From V1-33 sp039795165 (GTDB lineage: Bacteria > Verrucomicrobiota > Verrucomicrobiia > Verrucomicrobiales > V1-33), in the NCBI GenBank assembly GCA_039795165.1, contig JBDKER010000019.1:1-64000 (forward strand): a stretch of 64,000 bases of DNA, read 5' to 3'. The notes beneath the pieces were generated by a model. It was given only the letters and a program-made list of their open reading frames with translations. It ran no database searches and was not told the DNA's origin. Below, piece after piece: positions 35,676 through 43,368 of the stretch. The translations under genes were made by a program, and so were the position numbers. Position 1 is the first letter of the stretch. Each line of letters begins with the position of its first letter.

Positions 35676-36749
35676 ATGATTTCCGGGGAATACAGTTACC
35701 ACGACGACGATCCACTGCTGGGACCGATGGTGCGGTACCTGCGGGGGCATCCGAAACGTGTGGTTTTCCCGGACGGTCAGGACATCCGCGTCCTGCGGGC
35801 CGCCGCAGAACTCGTGAAGCTCGAAGCCGTCGCTCCGATCCTGCTCGGTCAGCGGGCCGCCATTCAGTCGCTGGCCCGCGAGCACGGCATCCCGCTTGAT
35901 CTTATCGGGATTGTCGATCCGGAATCGAGTCACGATTTCGACCGTTTCTGTGAATTGTACCGCAAGGTGAGCCGGTACCGGAAGGCGGGGTCGGCGGACC
36001 CCCGGGAAGTGATGCGGCTGCCTGGGTATTTTGCGGCCATGATGCTGCAGTATGGCTATGCCGACGGATCGGTCGGGGGGAATCAGACGCTTCCCGCGGC
36101 GTGGTTCCGGGCGCTGCAGCATCTCATCAGGCGTCTGCCCGACTGCGAAACCGTGTCGAGTTGCGTGCCGCTTCGTCTGCCGGGCCGTCCCGACCTTGGC
36201 AGTGGCGGGCTGCTCGTGCTGGCGGATTGTGCGGTCATTCCGGTGCCGACGGTAGCGCAGTTGGCGATGATTGCGGTGGAATCGGCGAAGGTGGCGGCGG
36301 CCCTGCTGCGGGAGCCCCCGCGGGTGGCGATGATCAGTTTTTCGACGCGCGGCAGTGTTTCGCATCCCTCCGTGCAGAAGGTCACGGCGGCGACCGGACT
36401 GGCCCGCGAACGCCTGCGTGCCCTCCGCATCGATGCGGAAATCGATGGCGAACTGGAAGTCGATGCCGCTCTGAATCCGGAAACCGCGAGGCTCAAGGCT
36501 CCGGGGAGCCCGCTGCGGGGTCGTGCCAATGTGCTCGTTTTCCCGGGACTCAGTACCGCGCATTCCGCCTTCAAGTTGCTGGAATGCACGGGCCGCGCGG
36601 AATCGGCGGGGCATCAGGTGCTGGGACTGGCGCGACCTGCGGCGCAGATTTCCCGCGCCTCCTCATGGAGCACGGTGTTTGCCGCCGCTCTTGCCGTGGC
36701 CATGCGTTCGGTGGCCTACCGCGCGGTCATTGCAGGCGAGCCGAACTGA
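35676..36749 (+). CDS. Divergent phosphate acetyl/butyryltransferase family protein
   Basis: The 357-residue protein belongs to the PTA/PTB family, which exchanges acyl groups between CoA and phosphate. Conserved blocks are KRVVFPDGQDIRVLRAA, MMLQYGYADGSVGG, LADCAVIPVPTVAQLA, ISFSTRGSVSHPSVQKV, DGELEVDAALNP and SPLRGRANVLVFPGL. The motif after FPGL, usually AGN-type (for example EAGNIGYK), reads STAHSAFK, so the conserved Gly-Asn is missing, and substrate use or activity may differ. The length is in range for Pta without the N-terminal DRTGG domain. The ATG at 35676 fits the family; earlier in-frame residues are unrelated. It is divergent from the ankyrin acyltransferase and convergent with moaA. 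Confidence 0.82.
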   Translation: MISGEYSYHDDDPLLGPMVRYLRGHPKRVVFPDGQDIRVLRAAAELVKLEAVAPILLGQRAAIQSLAREHGIPLDLIGIVDPESSHDFDRFCELYRKVSRYRKAGSADPREVMRLPGYFAAMMLQYGYADGSVGGNQTLPAAWFRALQHLIRRLPDCETVSSCVPLRLPGRPDLGSGGLLVLADCAVIPVPTVAQLAMIAVESAKVAAALLREPPRVAMISFSTRGSVSHPSVQKVTAATGLARERLRALRIDAEIDGELEVDAALNPETARLKAPGSPLRGRANVLVFPGLSTAHSAFKLLECTGRAESAGHQVLGLARPAAQISRASSWSTVFAAALAVAMRSVAYRAVIAGEPN

Positions 36750-36771
36750 TTCCTTGTCAATCCGCGGGCGC

Positions 36772-37779
36772 TTACCCTCCGATGGCGATCATGCGGCGGC
36801 CGGGCTGGTAGCTGTTGCGGAAGTCGTGTTCCTTCGGTTTGCGGTCGACCGTGTCGAGGATGAGGGCACAGAGTTCCTCGTCGCTGGCTCCGGCGCGCAT
36901 GGGGGAGATGAGGTCGGTTTCGAGGTGACTGCCGAGGCAGGGACGGAGGCGGCCGTCGGCGGTGAGGCGCAGTTTGTTGCAGCTTTCGCAGAAATGGAGG
37001 TTGGTCATGGCTCCGATGAAGCCGATGTGCTGAGCGGTTCCCGGGATCTGCCAGTAGGCGGCCGGCCCATTCGTGCGCATTTCAGGGCAGGGGACGAGGG
37101 GCCCGAAATGTCCGCTCAGGATGCGCTGGGCGACGCCGCACGACAGGAAATTCGCTTCCGTGAGGACCTCATTGGTTGAAACCGGCATCAGTTCGATGAA
37201 GCGCAGCAGGCAGCCTCTGCTGCGGGCGAATTCCACGAGGGCAGGCAGTTCCTGCTCCGTCCGTCCCTTCATGAGGACGCAGTTGAGCTTCACCCTGGCG
37301 AATCCGGCGGACACGGCGGCCTCGATGCCGGCGAGGGCGCGGGCGTGAAAATCCCGTCCCGTCACGGCAGCGTACTGGCCGGGGTCGAGCGTATCGAGGG
37401 AAATGTTGACGCTGCGGACGCCGGCTGCGGCGAGGCAGGCGGCCATGCTGCGACCGTCTTCGCCCGGCACGGGATCGGCGAGCAGGGTGCCGTTGGTGGA
37501 GACGCCGACGTCTTCGATGCCGTCCATGGAGGCAATTCCGCGGATCAGAGCGAGGACGCCGCGGCGGGTCAGGGGTTCGCCACCGGTCACGCGGACTTTG
37601 CGGATGCCGAGTCCGCGTCCGATCCTGAGAAGGCGGAGGATTTCCTCATCCGTGAGGGTTCCTTCGCGCGGCAGCCATTCCTGGCGTTCCTCGGGCAGGC
37701 AATAGAGACACCGTTCGTTGCAGCGGTCGGTGACGCTGACGCGGAGATAGGAAATTCGGTGTCCAAAACGGTCTTGCAC
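36772..37779 (-). CDS. moaA: GTP 3',8-cyclase MoaA
   Basis: The 335-residue radical-SAM enzyme makes the first intermediate of molybdenum cofactor from GTP. The N-terminal [4Fe-4S] cysteines are in CNERCLYC at residues 20-27. The C-terminal second cluster motif is CESCNKLRLTADGRLRPC. Other MoaA blocks include TGGEPLTRRGV, VSTNGTLL and the C-terminal Gly-Gly. The start is GTG at 37779. No other moa gene is in the window. The -10-like TATAGT and an inverted repeat lie just upstream. It converges on the Pta homologue with 22 bases between the stops. Confidence 0.95.
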   Translation of the reverse strand: MQDRFGHRISYLRVSVTDRCNERCLYCLPEERQEWLPREGTLTDEEILRLLRIGRGLGIRKVRVTGGEPLTRRGVLALIRGIASMDGIEDVGVSTNGTLLADPVPGEDGRSMAACLAAAGVRSVNISLDTLDPGQYAAVTGRDFHARALAGIEAAVSAGFARVKLNCVLMKGRTEQELPALVEFARSRGCLLRFIELMPVSTNEVLTEANFLSCGVAQRILSGHFGPLVPCPEMRTNGPAAYWQIPGTAQHIGFIGAMTNLHFCESCNKLRLTADGRLRPCLGSHLETDLISPMRAGASDEELCALILDTVDRKPKEHDFRNSYQPGRRMIAIGG

Positions 37780-37809
37780 GCTTGCGGGGGAATAGCAGAT
37801 TTACAGACG

Positions 37810-37830
37810 ACTATATGCACGCTACGTGCA
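37810..37830 (-). promoter_or_regulatory. Candidate moaA promoter -10 box with adjacent inverted repeat
   Basis: Reading toward moaA, TATAGT (37810-37815) matches the sigma-70 -10 box at 5 of 6 bases and lies about 31 bases before the GTG. Immediately upstream is the perfect inverted repeat TGCACG-CTA-CGTGCA (37816-37830), where an operator would overlap the -35 region. No good -35 box is seen. The same element would also sit upstream of the lipoprotein gene at 37884. Confidence 0.45.
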
Positions 37831-37883
37831 CCACTGCCTCAGGAAAAGCAACGATCCCCAAATTCCTCCACCAAACACATTCC

Positions 37884-38360
37884 ATGAAACTTCTCCGGCT
37901 TTTCTCCCTCGCCGCGATGGCCCTCTTTCTCTCGTCCTGTGCCTCGAGCACTCCGCAGGGCCGCGTGGCGGCCAACCCAGCCATGGCGGAATCGCTCAGC
38001 CCAGACCAGCGCGAAGCCGTCCTCTCCGGAAGAATCAGCGAAGGTATGACCCGCGACGCGGTTTACCTCGCCCTCGGTCGTCCGTCGGCCGTCCGCAAGG
38101 GATCGACCGCCGGCAAGGAAACCGAAGTCTGGCGCTACACCAATCTGCAGCCGGTCCCGACCTCGACATTCTACATGGGATCCGGCCTGCCACTCTACGG
38201 CGTCGGCGTCGGCGGAGCCTATTTCGCGCCACGCGGAGCCCGCTGGGTTGGCCCCGCATGGGGCCCCGGATGGGGCACGGGCACAGACTACGTCCCGGTG
38301 ACCTCGGCACTGGTCCGGTTCGAAAAAGGCGTCGTGGTCAGCTGGGAACGGGCGCAGTGA
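37884..38360 (+). CDS. Lipoprotein with SmpA/OmlA-like domain
   Basis: The 158-residue protein starts MKLLRLFSLAAMALFLSSCASS, a signal peptide ending in a lipobox (LSSC), so it should be lipidated. The middle, LSPDQREAVLSGRISEGMTRDAVYLALGRPS, resembles the SmpA/OmlA/BamE type fold, which usually begins with a short conserved motif such as GMT-x-x-x-V. The C-terminus is Gly- and Tyr-rich (GSGLPLYGVGVGG) and looks disordered. A structural or envelope role is likely. It is divergent from moaA. The ATG at 37884 is preceded by ACACATTCC, without a Shine-Dalgarno sequence. It converges on the TPM gene 52 bases to the right. Confidence 0.75.
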   Translation: MKLLRLFSLAAMALFLSSCASSTPQGRVAANPAMAESLSPDQREAVLSGRISEGMTRDAVYLALGRPSAVRKGSTAGKETEVWRYTNLQPVPTSTFYMGSGLPLYGVGVGGAYFAPRGARWVGPAWGPGWGTGTDYVPVTSALVRFEKGVVVSWERAQ

Positions 38361-38412
38361 GGCGGAACGGAACGACGTCTGCCCCGCAGGCCTTTGCCGC
38401 GGAATAAGCCCC

Positions 38413-39069
38413 TCAGTTGCCTTGGGGCGGTCGTGTCCGCGCCGGGCGGAATTTCCCGCGGCTGCGTTGCTCAAGTCGTTCCGCAATCCATTGGTACGCG
38501 TAAAAAAGCAGCGTCCCAATGAAGAAAACGCCAGCCAACTGCACGAAAACCGGACGTGATCCCGGCACGGCGGACGTTTCCGGCAGTTTCGCGCCATCCT
38601 CCGCGGCTGCCAGCGCAGCGACGATTCCAGCAGCCTGATCCTTTCCCGCGGCAGCGAAAGCCTCCCGCATGCGTTCGCGCAAAAACCCGCGCGAATCGAC
38701 CCCGGCAATCCCCAGACCTTCGGAACGACCCGCCGCCGCCGCATCGACCACCAGCACCAGCCCGGGCCTCGCAGCCAGCCAGGGCCGCGCCAGGTGCTCC
38801 GCATAATCATCCGGAACCACTCCACGCATGTCAGCCAGGGTAACCACATAATTCCGGCCAGGCATCCGCCCCAGCCGATCCACCAGATCAGCCCGGCTCA
38901 GCAGACCATTTCCAAAAATCCCAGCCCCATCGGCAACTCCATCCATGGGCGCCGCCGGCGGGCCGGCAGATTCCTGCGCCACCGCAAAACTCCCCAGCAA
39001 CGCCAGCCCAAGGCCCACAAGAACCCCGCGCCGCGTCCACCATTCCCACTGTCGTCGCTGCTGCACCAT
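38413..39069 (-). CDS. TPM-domain (YgcG-like) membrane-anchored protein
   Basis: The 218-residue protein has an N-terminal basic and hydrophobic stretch near residues 14-32 and a C-terminal helix near residues 175-195 (VFVQLAGVFFIGTLLFYAY), followed by a basic tail. Between them lies a region of about 120 residues with GRNYVVTLADMRGVVPDDYAEHL and PGLVLVVDA. This resembles the TPM phosphatase-like domain of YgcG family proteins, which are extracytoplasmic and of uncertain activity. It is preceded by 204 gene-free bases. The C-terminal tail (RPARTRPPQGN) is Arg/Pro-rich. Confidence 0.6.
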   Translation of the reverse strand: MVQQRRQWEWWTRRGVLVGLGLALLGSFAVAQESAGPPAAPMDGVADGAGIFGNGLLSRADLVDRLGRMPGRNYVVTLADMRGVVPDDYAEHLARPWLAARPGLVLVVDAAAAGRSEGLGIAGVDSRGFLRERMREAFAAAGKDQAAGIVAALAAAEDGAKLPETSAVPGSRPVFVQLAGVFFIGTLLFYAYQWIAERLEQRSRGKFRPARTRPPQGN

Positions 39070-39132
39070 CCCATCCCCAATGACGGAAATCCCCAGTCAG
39101 GCAATCCCGGATTCACCCAAGCCCAGCCGCGA

Positions 39133-39150
39133 CCAGCCAGCCAGCCAGCC
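39133..39150. repeat. CCAG tetranucleotide repeat, 4.5 units
   Basis: Four and a half tandem CCAG units lie in the gene-free interval between the TPM and ManA-type genes, next to an AT-rich patch. It could vary in length by slippage. Confidence 0.8.
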
Positions 39151-39159
39151 GACCCGGGA

Positions 39160-39200
39160 TTCCATAACTTGATACAATATATGTCATGTAAAATGATGAA
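39160..39200 (-). promoter_or_regulatory. AT-rich patch, candidate promoter region for the TPM gene
   Basis: About 40 bases are AT-rich in a window otherwise far richer in GC, containing TTGATACAATATATGTCATG. Read toward the TPM gene, TTTACA is followed 17 bases later by AGTTAT, a weak pair. It lies about 90-130 bases before the TPM start. The composition suggests a promoter, but boxes are not convincing. Confidence 0.3.
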
Positions 39201-39273
39201 CTGGGAAAGGGACTGGGGGGTGGGGGCGCGACCTGAGGTTGGGCTGGCTGCGGGAATTCCCCTGCGGCGGTGA

Positions 39274-40257
39274 TCAGTCCGCTGACTGTCCGAAGGATGT
39301 TTCGAGGAATTCGGTTTCCTCGTGTCCGGTTTGGACGGTGCGCAGGCTGGCTGGGAGGCTGGCGGGCACGATGGCGAAGTCGCCTGGTTTGAGTGATTCT
39401 CCGGCGATGGTGGCGGAGCCACGGACCACGGCGAGGATGCTGAAATCGCCGGGCGTGCCCCAGGGCGTTTGCGACTGGGCTGGCTGGACGATTCGGCGGA
39501 CGCGGAAGTGGCGGCAGCTGGCGAGCACGGGAGCGTCAGGAGGTGTGAGGGCTGGGTGGCAGTCGCTGAAGTCGATGCAGGCCAGCGATTCCTTGACGTG
39601 GAGTGGGCGCGGCGAACCGTCGAGTCCGACCCGATTCCAGTCGAAGACCCGGTAGGTAGTGTCGCTGTTCTGCTGGATTTCGAAGATCATGAGTCCGGCG
39701 CCGATGGCGTGGAGTCGGCCACTGGGGATGAAAATGGCGTCGCCTGAGTTCACCGGGAGGCGTGGCACGCAGTCGGCCACGGTACATGATGCCAGTGCGG
39801 CGGCGAATTCTTCGCGTCCGACCCCTTCCTGGACCCCGCAGTAGAGTGCGGCTCCGGGTTCGGCATGGACGACGGCCCACATTTCCGTTTTCGGTTCACC
39901 TCCCAGCGCTGCAGCGCAGTGGTCCGGTGGATGCACCTGAAGACTGAGCGTTTCGCAGGCGTCGAGAATCTTCACGAGCAGCGGAAAGACCGGACCGTCC
40001 GGAGCCCCGGAGCCGAACACCGATTCCCGTTCCCGTTCCCACAGCTCATGCAGGGTCGCCCCGGCCAGCGCGCCATTCATGACGACGCTCTGCGCCTCGG
40101 GTCTGTCCGAAATCTCCCAGCTTTCTCCAATCACCTTGCCCTCAGGCAGTTCCCGGCCAAACCGATCCGCCAGCCCCCTGCCTCCCCAGACCCGTTCCTG
40201 ATAAATCGGGCGGAATCGCAGTACTTGGTGCATGGGAGACGGCGCGTCGTGGGACAT
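39274..40257 (-). CDS. manA: Class I mannose-6-phosphate isomerase (ManA type)
   Basis: The 327-residue cupin metalloenzyme interconverts mannose 6-phosphate and fructose 6-phosphate. Metal-site motifs are visible: LSLQVHPPD, GGEPKTEMW with the conserved glutamate, and IPSGRLHAIGAGL. The length fits the short bacterial type. The start is ATG at 40257; a later ATG at 40233 (MHQVLRFRP) is also reasonable. It is divergent from ftsK. The gene is short of the extended C-terminal region of eukaryotic enzymes. Whether it serves catabolism or glycan synthesis is not shown by neighbours. Confidence 0.85.
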   Translation of the reverse strand: MSHDAPSPMHQVLRFRPIYQERVWGGRGLADRFGRELPEGKVIGESWEISDRPEAQSVVMNGALAGATLHELWERERESVFGSGAPDGPVFPLLVKILDACETLSLQVHPPDHCAAALGGEPKTEMWAVVHAEPGAALYCGVQEGVGREEFAAALASCTVADCVPRLPVNSGDAIFIPSGRLHAIGAGLMIFEIQQNSDTTYRVFDWNRVGLDGSPRPLHVKESLACIDFSDCHPALTPPDAPVLASCRHFRVRRIVQPAQSQTPWGTPGDFSILAVVRGSATIAGESLKPGDFAIVPASLPASLRTVQTGHEETEFLETSFGQSAD

Positions 40258-40307
40258 GGGGAGTTCGGGTAGCTGGAAGGCGCAGGATGCCTTGGAAATG
40301 GCGAAAG

Positions 40308-40380
40308 TTCCGGAAATTCAGGAAAAACTTAAGATTTCCGAGATTTCAGGATTGATCCACTTCCTGCTCTGGATAATGTG
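40308..40380 (+). promoter_or_regulatory. Imperfect direct repeat and candidate ftsK promoter
   Basis: TTCCGGAAATTCAGGA (40308-40323) and TTCCGAGATTTCAGGA (40337-40352) agree at 13 of 16 bases and are spaced 29 bases apart. Directly after them lie TTGATC (40353-40358) and, 16 bases later, TAATGT (40375-40380; the overlapping GATAAT at 40373-40378 resembles a -10 box more closely). ftsK begins about 100 bases further on. The repeat could be an operator controlling ftsK or the divergent manA gene. Confidence 0.4.
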
Positions 40381-40476
40381 AGGGAGGAGAAGCGGTTGGT
40401 GGTTCCTGTTCGACCGGGAGGTATTACCGCGGATCCGGATGCTCTGCAACTCAATTAGCTTCAGCCTTTGCCCGCC

Positions 40477-43335
40477 ATGTCACTGAACCGCCCCAGTCGC
40501 CGCCAGGACGATCCGACGTTTGATGCTGGAGCCGGGGGTGTGGATTTGCGGTCGCTGCTGCTGCTCAGTGCGGGAGCGGCCATGTTTCTGGCGCTGGCGA
40601 CATATACGCCGGATGATTTGCGGCCGTGGGTGGCCTTTGCGACGAAAAATCCGCCGAATGATCCGGTGGCGAATGTGATTGGGCCCTTTGGGGCGACGGT
40701 GGCTGGCTATGCGATGTTTCTGTTTGGTGGGGCGGCCTTTCTGCTGCCGGTGAGTATGCTCTGGCTGGGATTGGCACGGATTTTCATGGGGCTGCGGCTG
40801 CTGCGGCAGGGATTTCTTCCGGCGCGTCCGTTGGTGGGCATGGTTCTCTTTGTGGTTTCGGGAGCGGTTTTCCTTGGCCTCCAGAAGTTCATGCTCGTCA
40901 ACTGGGACGAGGAATTCAACATTCTCGGGCCGGGGGGCGGTTTTGGATTCATCGGGCGCCGCATGGCTGAGACCAGCATCGGGACGGCGGGACTTCTCAT
41001 TCTTTCGCTGCTGGCCTATGCGGCTGGGCTCATTCTGATGACGGGTCTGCGTCCGGGAACGCTCGGTCGGTCCCTGCGTACGGCGTTTGCGCAACTGGGC
41101 GACCTCTTCAGCGGTCGTCATAAGGAAAATCAGCTGACGGCTGCGGCTGATTCCGCGGCGGCCCTTGAGCAGGAAAAGCGCAAGGCGGAACGCGAGCGCC
41201 GCCGGCTTGAAAAAGAACTCCGCAAGGCTGGGATCACTACGCCGGAAGGATTCCAGCACACTCTCATTGATCCCGAGGGCACGCTTGATCTCGATGAACT
41301 CGACGAGGGAGCGGAAGACGAAGTTCCGCAGCCTGCGAAGGCCCGTGGCCGCCGTTCCGCCGCCGTTCCGCAGGCCGACGCCACGGAAGACGAGGAAAGC
41401 GAAGTGGAAGAGGAAATTGCCGAGGCTGCACCCGAGCCACCGATCATTGATGGATCTCGCCGTCAGGCCCCCACTGGTGACCGCAAGCCGTCGCTCGCCG
41501 AATGGCGTCGCCAGCAGCAGAAGCCGCGGGCGGAAGGCGAACCCGCTCCCGTGGTGCGTCCCGGGACCCAGGATTATTCCGGTTACCAGCTTCCGCCTCT
41601 TGATATCCTGCATTGGGACGAAGCGGCCGGCGACGTCAAGATCGACGAACGCGCCCTCCGCGAGACGCAGAAGACCATCATCGCAACGCTCGCCACGTTC
41701 GGCATTCAGGTGGCTCCTGGACCGATCACGCGCGGCCCCACGATTTCCCGCTATGAGATCTACCCGAGCGATGGCCTCCGGGTGAGCCGCATCACGGCGC
41801 TCGAAGCCGACCTTGCGCGAGCGACCCGGGCCGAACGGATCAATATCCTCGCGCCGATTCCCGGCAAGGACACCGTGGGCATTGAAATTGCCAACAACGA
41901 CAAGGTGGCGGTACCGCTGCGCGAACTGCTCGAGGACGACACCTTTGCGAACACCAAGGCTAAACTTCCGCTCGCCCTGGGCAAGGATGTCTACGGCAAT
42001 ACGATCATCGCCGACCTTGCGGCCATGCCCCACCTTCTCGTGGCAGGAGCCACCGGATCCGGAAAGTCGGTCTGCATCAATTCCATCATCGGTTCCCTGC
42101 TCTTCCAGTTCACTCCGGAACAACTGCGCTTCATCATGGTCGATCCCAAGGTCGTGGAAATGCAGACCTACAACGACCTTCCCCACCTCGTGGTGCCGGT
42201 CGTCACCGACCCCAAGAAAGTCATCATGGCCCTCCGCTGGGTGGTCAATGAAATGGAGCACCGCTACCGCCTCTTCGCGTCGGAAGGCGTGCGGAATTTC
42301 GAATCGTTCAACAACCGCCGCCGCAAGGCCGAGGAAGCTGCCGCGGCCGCCGCGGCCGCCGCTGGTACAGCAACCAAGGCACGCAGCGGGCGCCGCAACC
42401 GCCCGGACGAAAACACCCCGCTCCTTCCCATGTTCGAGGGACGCGCTCCGCAGCCGGAAGCGGAAGACGACGACGGCAACGATGCCGTCTTCGTGGCCAG
42501 CGACCTTGACGAGGAAGCCGATGACGCTGCCCTCACCACTCATCAGGTCGCCTTCGCCACGTCGGATGCCGATTCAGTCTGGGACGACAGTGAATTGGTC
42601 GCCGAGGACAATGCTGAATTCGAAGAGGAATCGGACGAACCGACCATTCCGGATTCCATTCCATACATTGTCGTCATCATCGACGAACTTGCCGACCTCA
42701 TGCAGACGGCTCCGGCGGACATGGAGCAACTCATTCAGCGCATTGCCCAGAAGGCACGGGCTGCGGGCATTCACATGATCCTCGCGACGCAGACACCGCG
42801 GGCGGAAGTCATCACCGGCAACATCAAGGCCAACATCCCCTGCCGCATCGCCTTCCAGGTGAGCAGTGCCCTCGATTCACGCGTCATTCTCGATACCAAG
42901 GGAGCCGAGAAACTCGTGGGCAAAGGCGACATGCTCTACCTGCCTCCCGGAACGTCCAAACTGAACCGCGCTCAGGGTGCCTTTGTGACCGACGACGAGA
43001 TTCACGATCTCGTCGAGCACTGCAAGCAGCAGGCGTCTCCGGCGTACGACAAGGAAGTCCAGCGCAGCCTCGGCGACGCCACCGGCGACGACGGTGAAGC
43101 GGAGGAATTGTCCGCCGAAGACGAGGAAACCCTCGAGCGCTGCATTGAAGTAATCGTGGCCGAGCGCAAGGCCAGCACATCCCTGCTCCAGCGCCGGCTC
43201 CGGCTCGGCTACGGCCGCGCTGCCCGCATGATGGACCTCCTCGAACAACGGGGACTCATCGGCCCAGGCGACGGCGCAAAACCGCGCGAAGTCCTCATCG
43301 GCCCGGACGACGAAGACTTCGATGGATCGCGCTAG
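40477..43335 (+). CDS. ftsK: DNA translocase FtsK/SpoIIIE family, with acidic insertion
   Basis: The 952-residue protein pumps chromosomal DNA through the division septum. It has four membrane helices in residues 20-200, then a linker rich in Glu, Arg and Pro (residues about 205-380). The motor follows, with Walker A GATGSGKSVCIN near residue 523 and Walker B VIIDELADLM near 730. Between the Walker regions, after FNNRRRKAEE, is an extra stretch of about 115 residues (about 612-727) full of Asp, Glu, Ala and Asn, where other FtsK proteins have a short loop of about 15-20. The C-terminal gamma DNA-recognition winged helix is intact (RKASTSLLQRRLRLGYGRAA). The ATG at 40477 fits; no Shine-Dalgarno sequence is visible. 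Confidence 0.93.
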   Translation: MSLNRPSRRQDDPTFDAGAGGVDLRSLLLLSAGAAMFLALATYTPDDLRPWVAFATKNPPNDPVANVIGPFGATVAGYAMFLFGGAAFLLPVSMLWLGLARIFMGLRLLRQGFLPARPLVGMVLFVVSGAVFLGLQKFMLVNWDEEFNILGPGGGFGFIGRRMAETSIGTAGLLILSLLAYAAGLILMTGLRPGTLGRSLRTAFAQLGDLFSGRHKENQLTAAADSAAALEQEKRKAERERRRLEKELRKAGITTPEGFQHTLIDPEGTLDLDELDEGAEDEVPQPAKARGRRSAAVPQADATEDEESEVEEEIAEAAPEPPIIDGSRRQAPTGDRKPSLAEWRRQQQKPRAEGEPAPVVRPGTQDYSGYQLPPLDILHWDEAAGDVKIDERALRETQKTIIATLATFGIQVAPGPITRGPTISRYEIYPSDGLRVSRITALEADLARATRAERINILAPIPGKDTVGIEIANNDKVAVPLRELLEDDTFANTKAKLPLALGKDVYGNTIIADLAAMPHLLVAGATGSGKSVCINSIIGSLLFQFTPEQLRFIMVDPKVVEMQTYNDLPHLVVPVVTDPKKVIMALRWVVNEMEHRYRLFASEGVRNFESFNNRRRKAEEAAAAAAAAAGTATKARSGRRNRPDENTPLLPMFEGRAPQPEAEDDDGNDAVFVASDLDEEADDAALTTHQVAFATSDADSVWDDSELVAEDNAEFEEESDEPTIPDSIPYIVVIIDELADLMQTAPADMEQLIQRIAQKARAAGIHMILATQTPRAEVITGNIKANIPCRIAFQVSSALDSRVILDTKGAEKLVGKGDMLYLPPGTSKLNRAQGAFVTDDEIHDLVEHCKQQASPAYDKEVQRSLGDATGDDGEAEELSAEDEETLERCIEVIVAERKASTSLLQRRLRLGYGRAARMMDLLEQRGLIGPGDGAKPREVLIGPDDEDFDGSR

Positions 43336-43368
43336 CGACCCGCCTCTTGGCATGCGATGATCCGGTCC

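Noticed and set aside
40480..42543. Long minus-strand open frame opposite ftsK
   Set aside because: It runs antisense to a gene with intact FtsK motifs; its amino acids are unusual and it has no motif.
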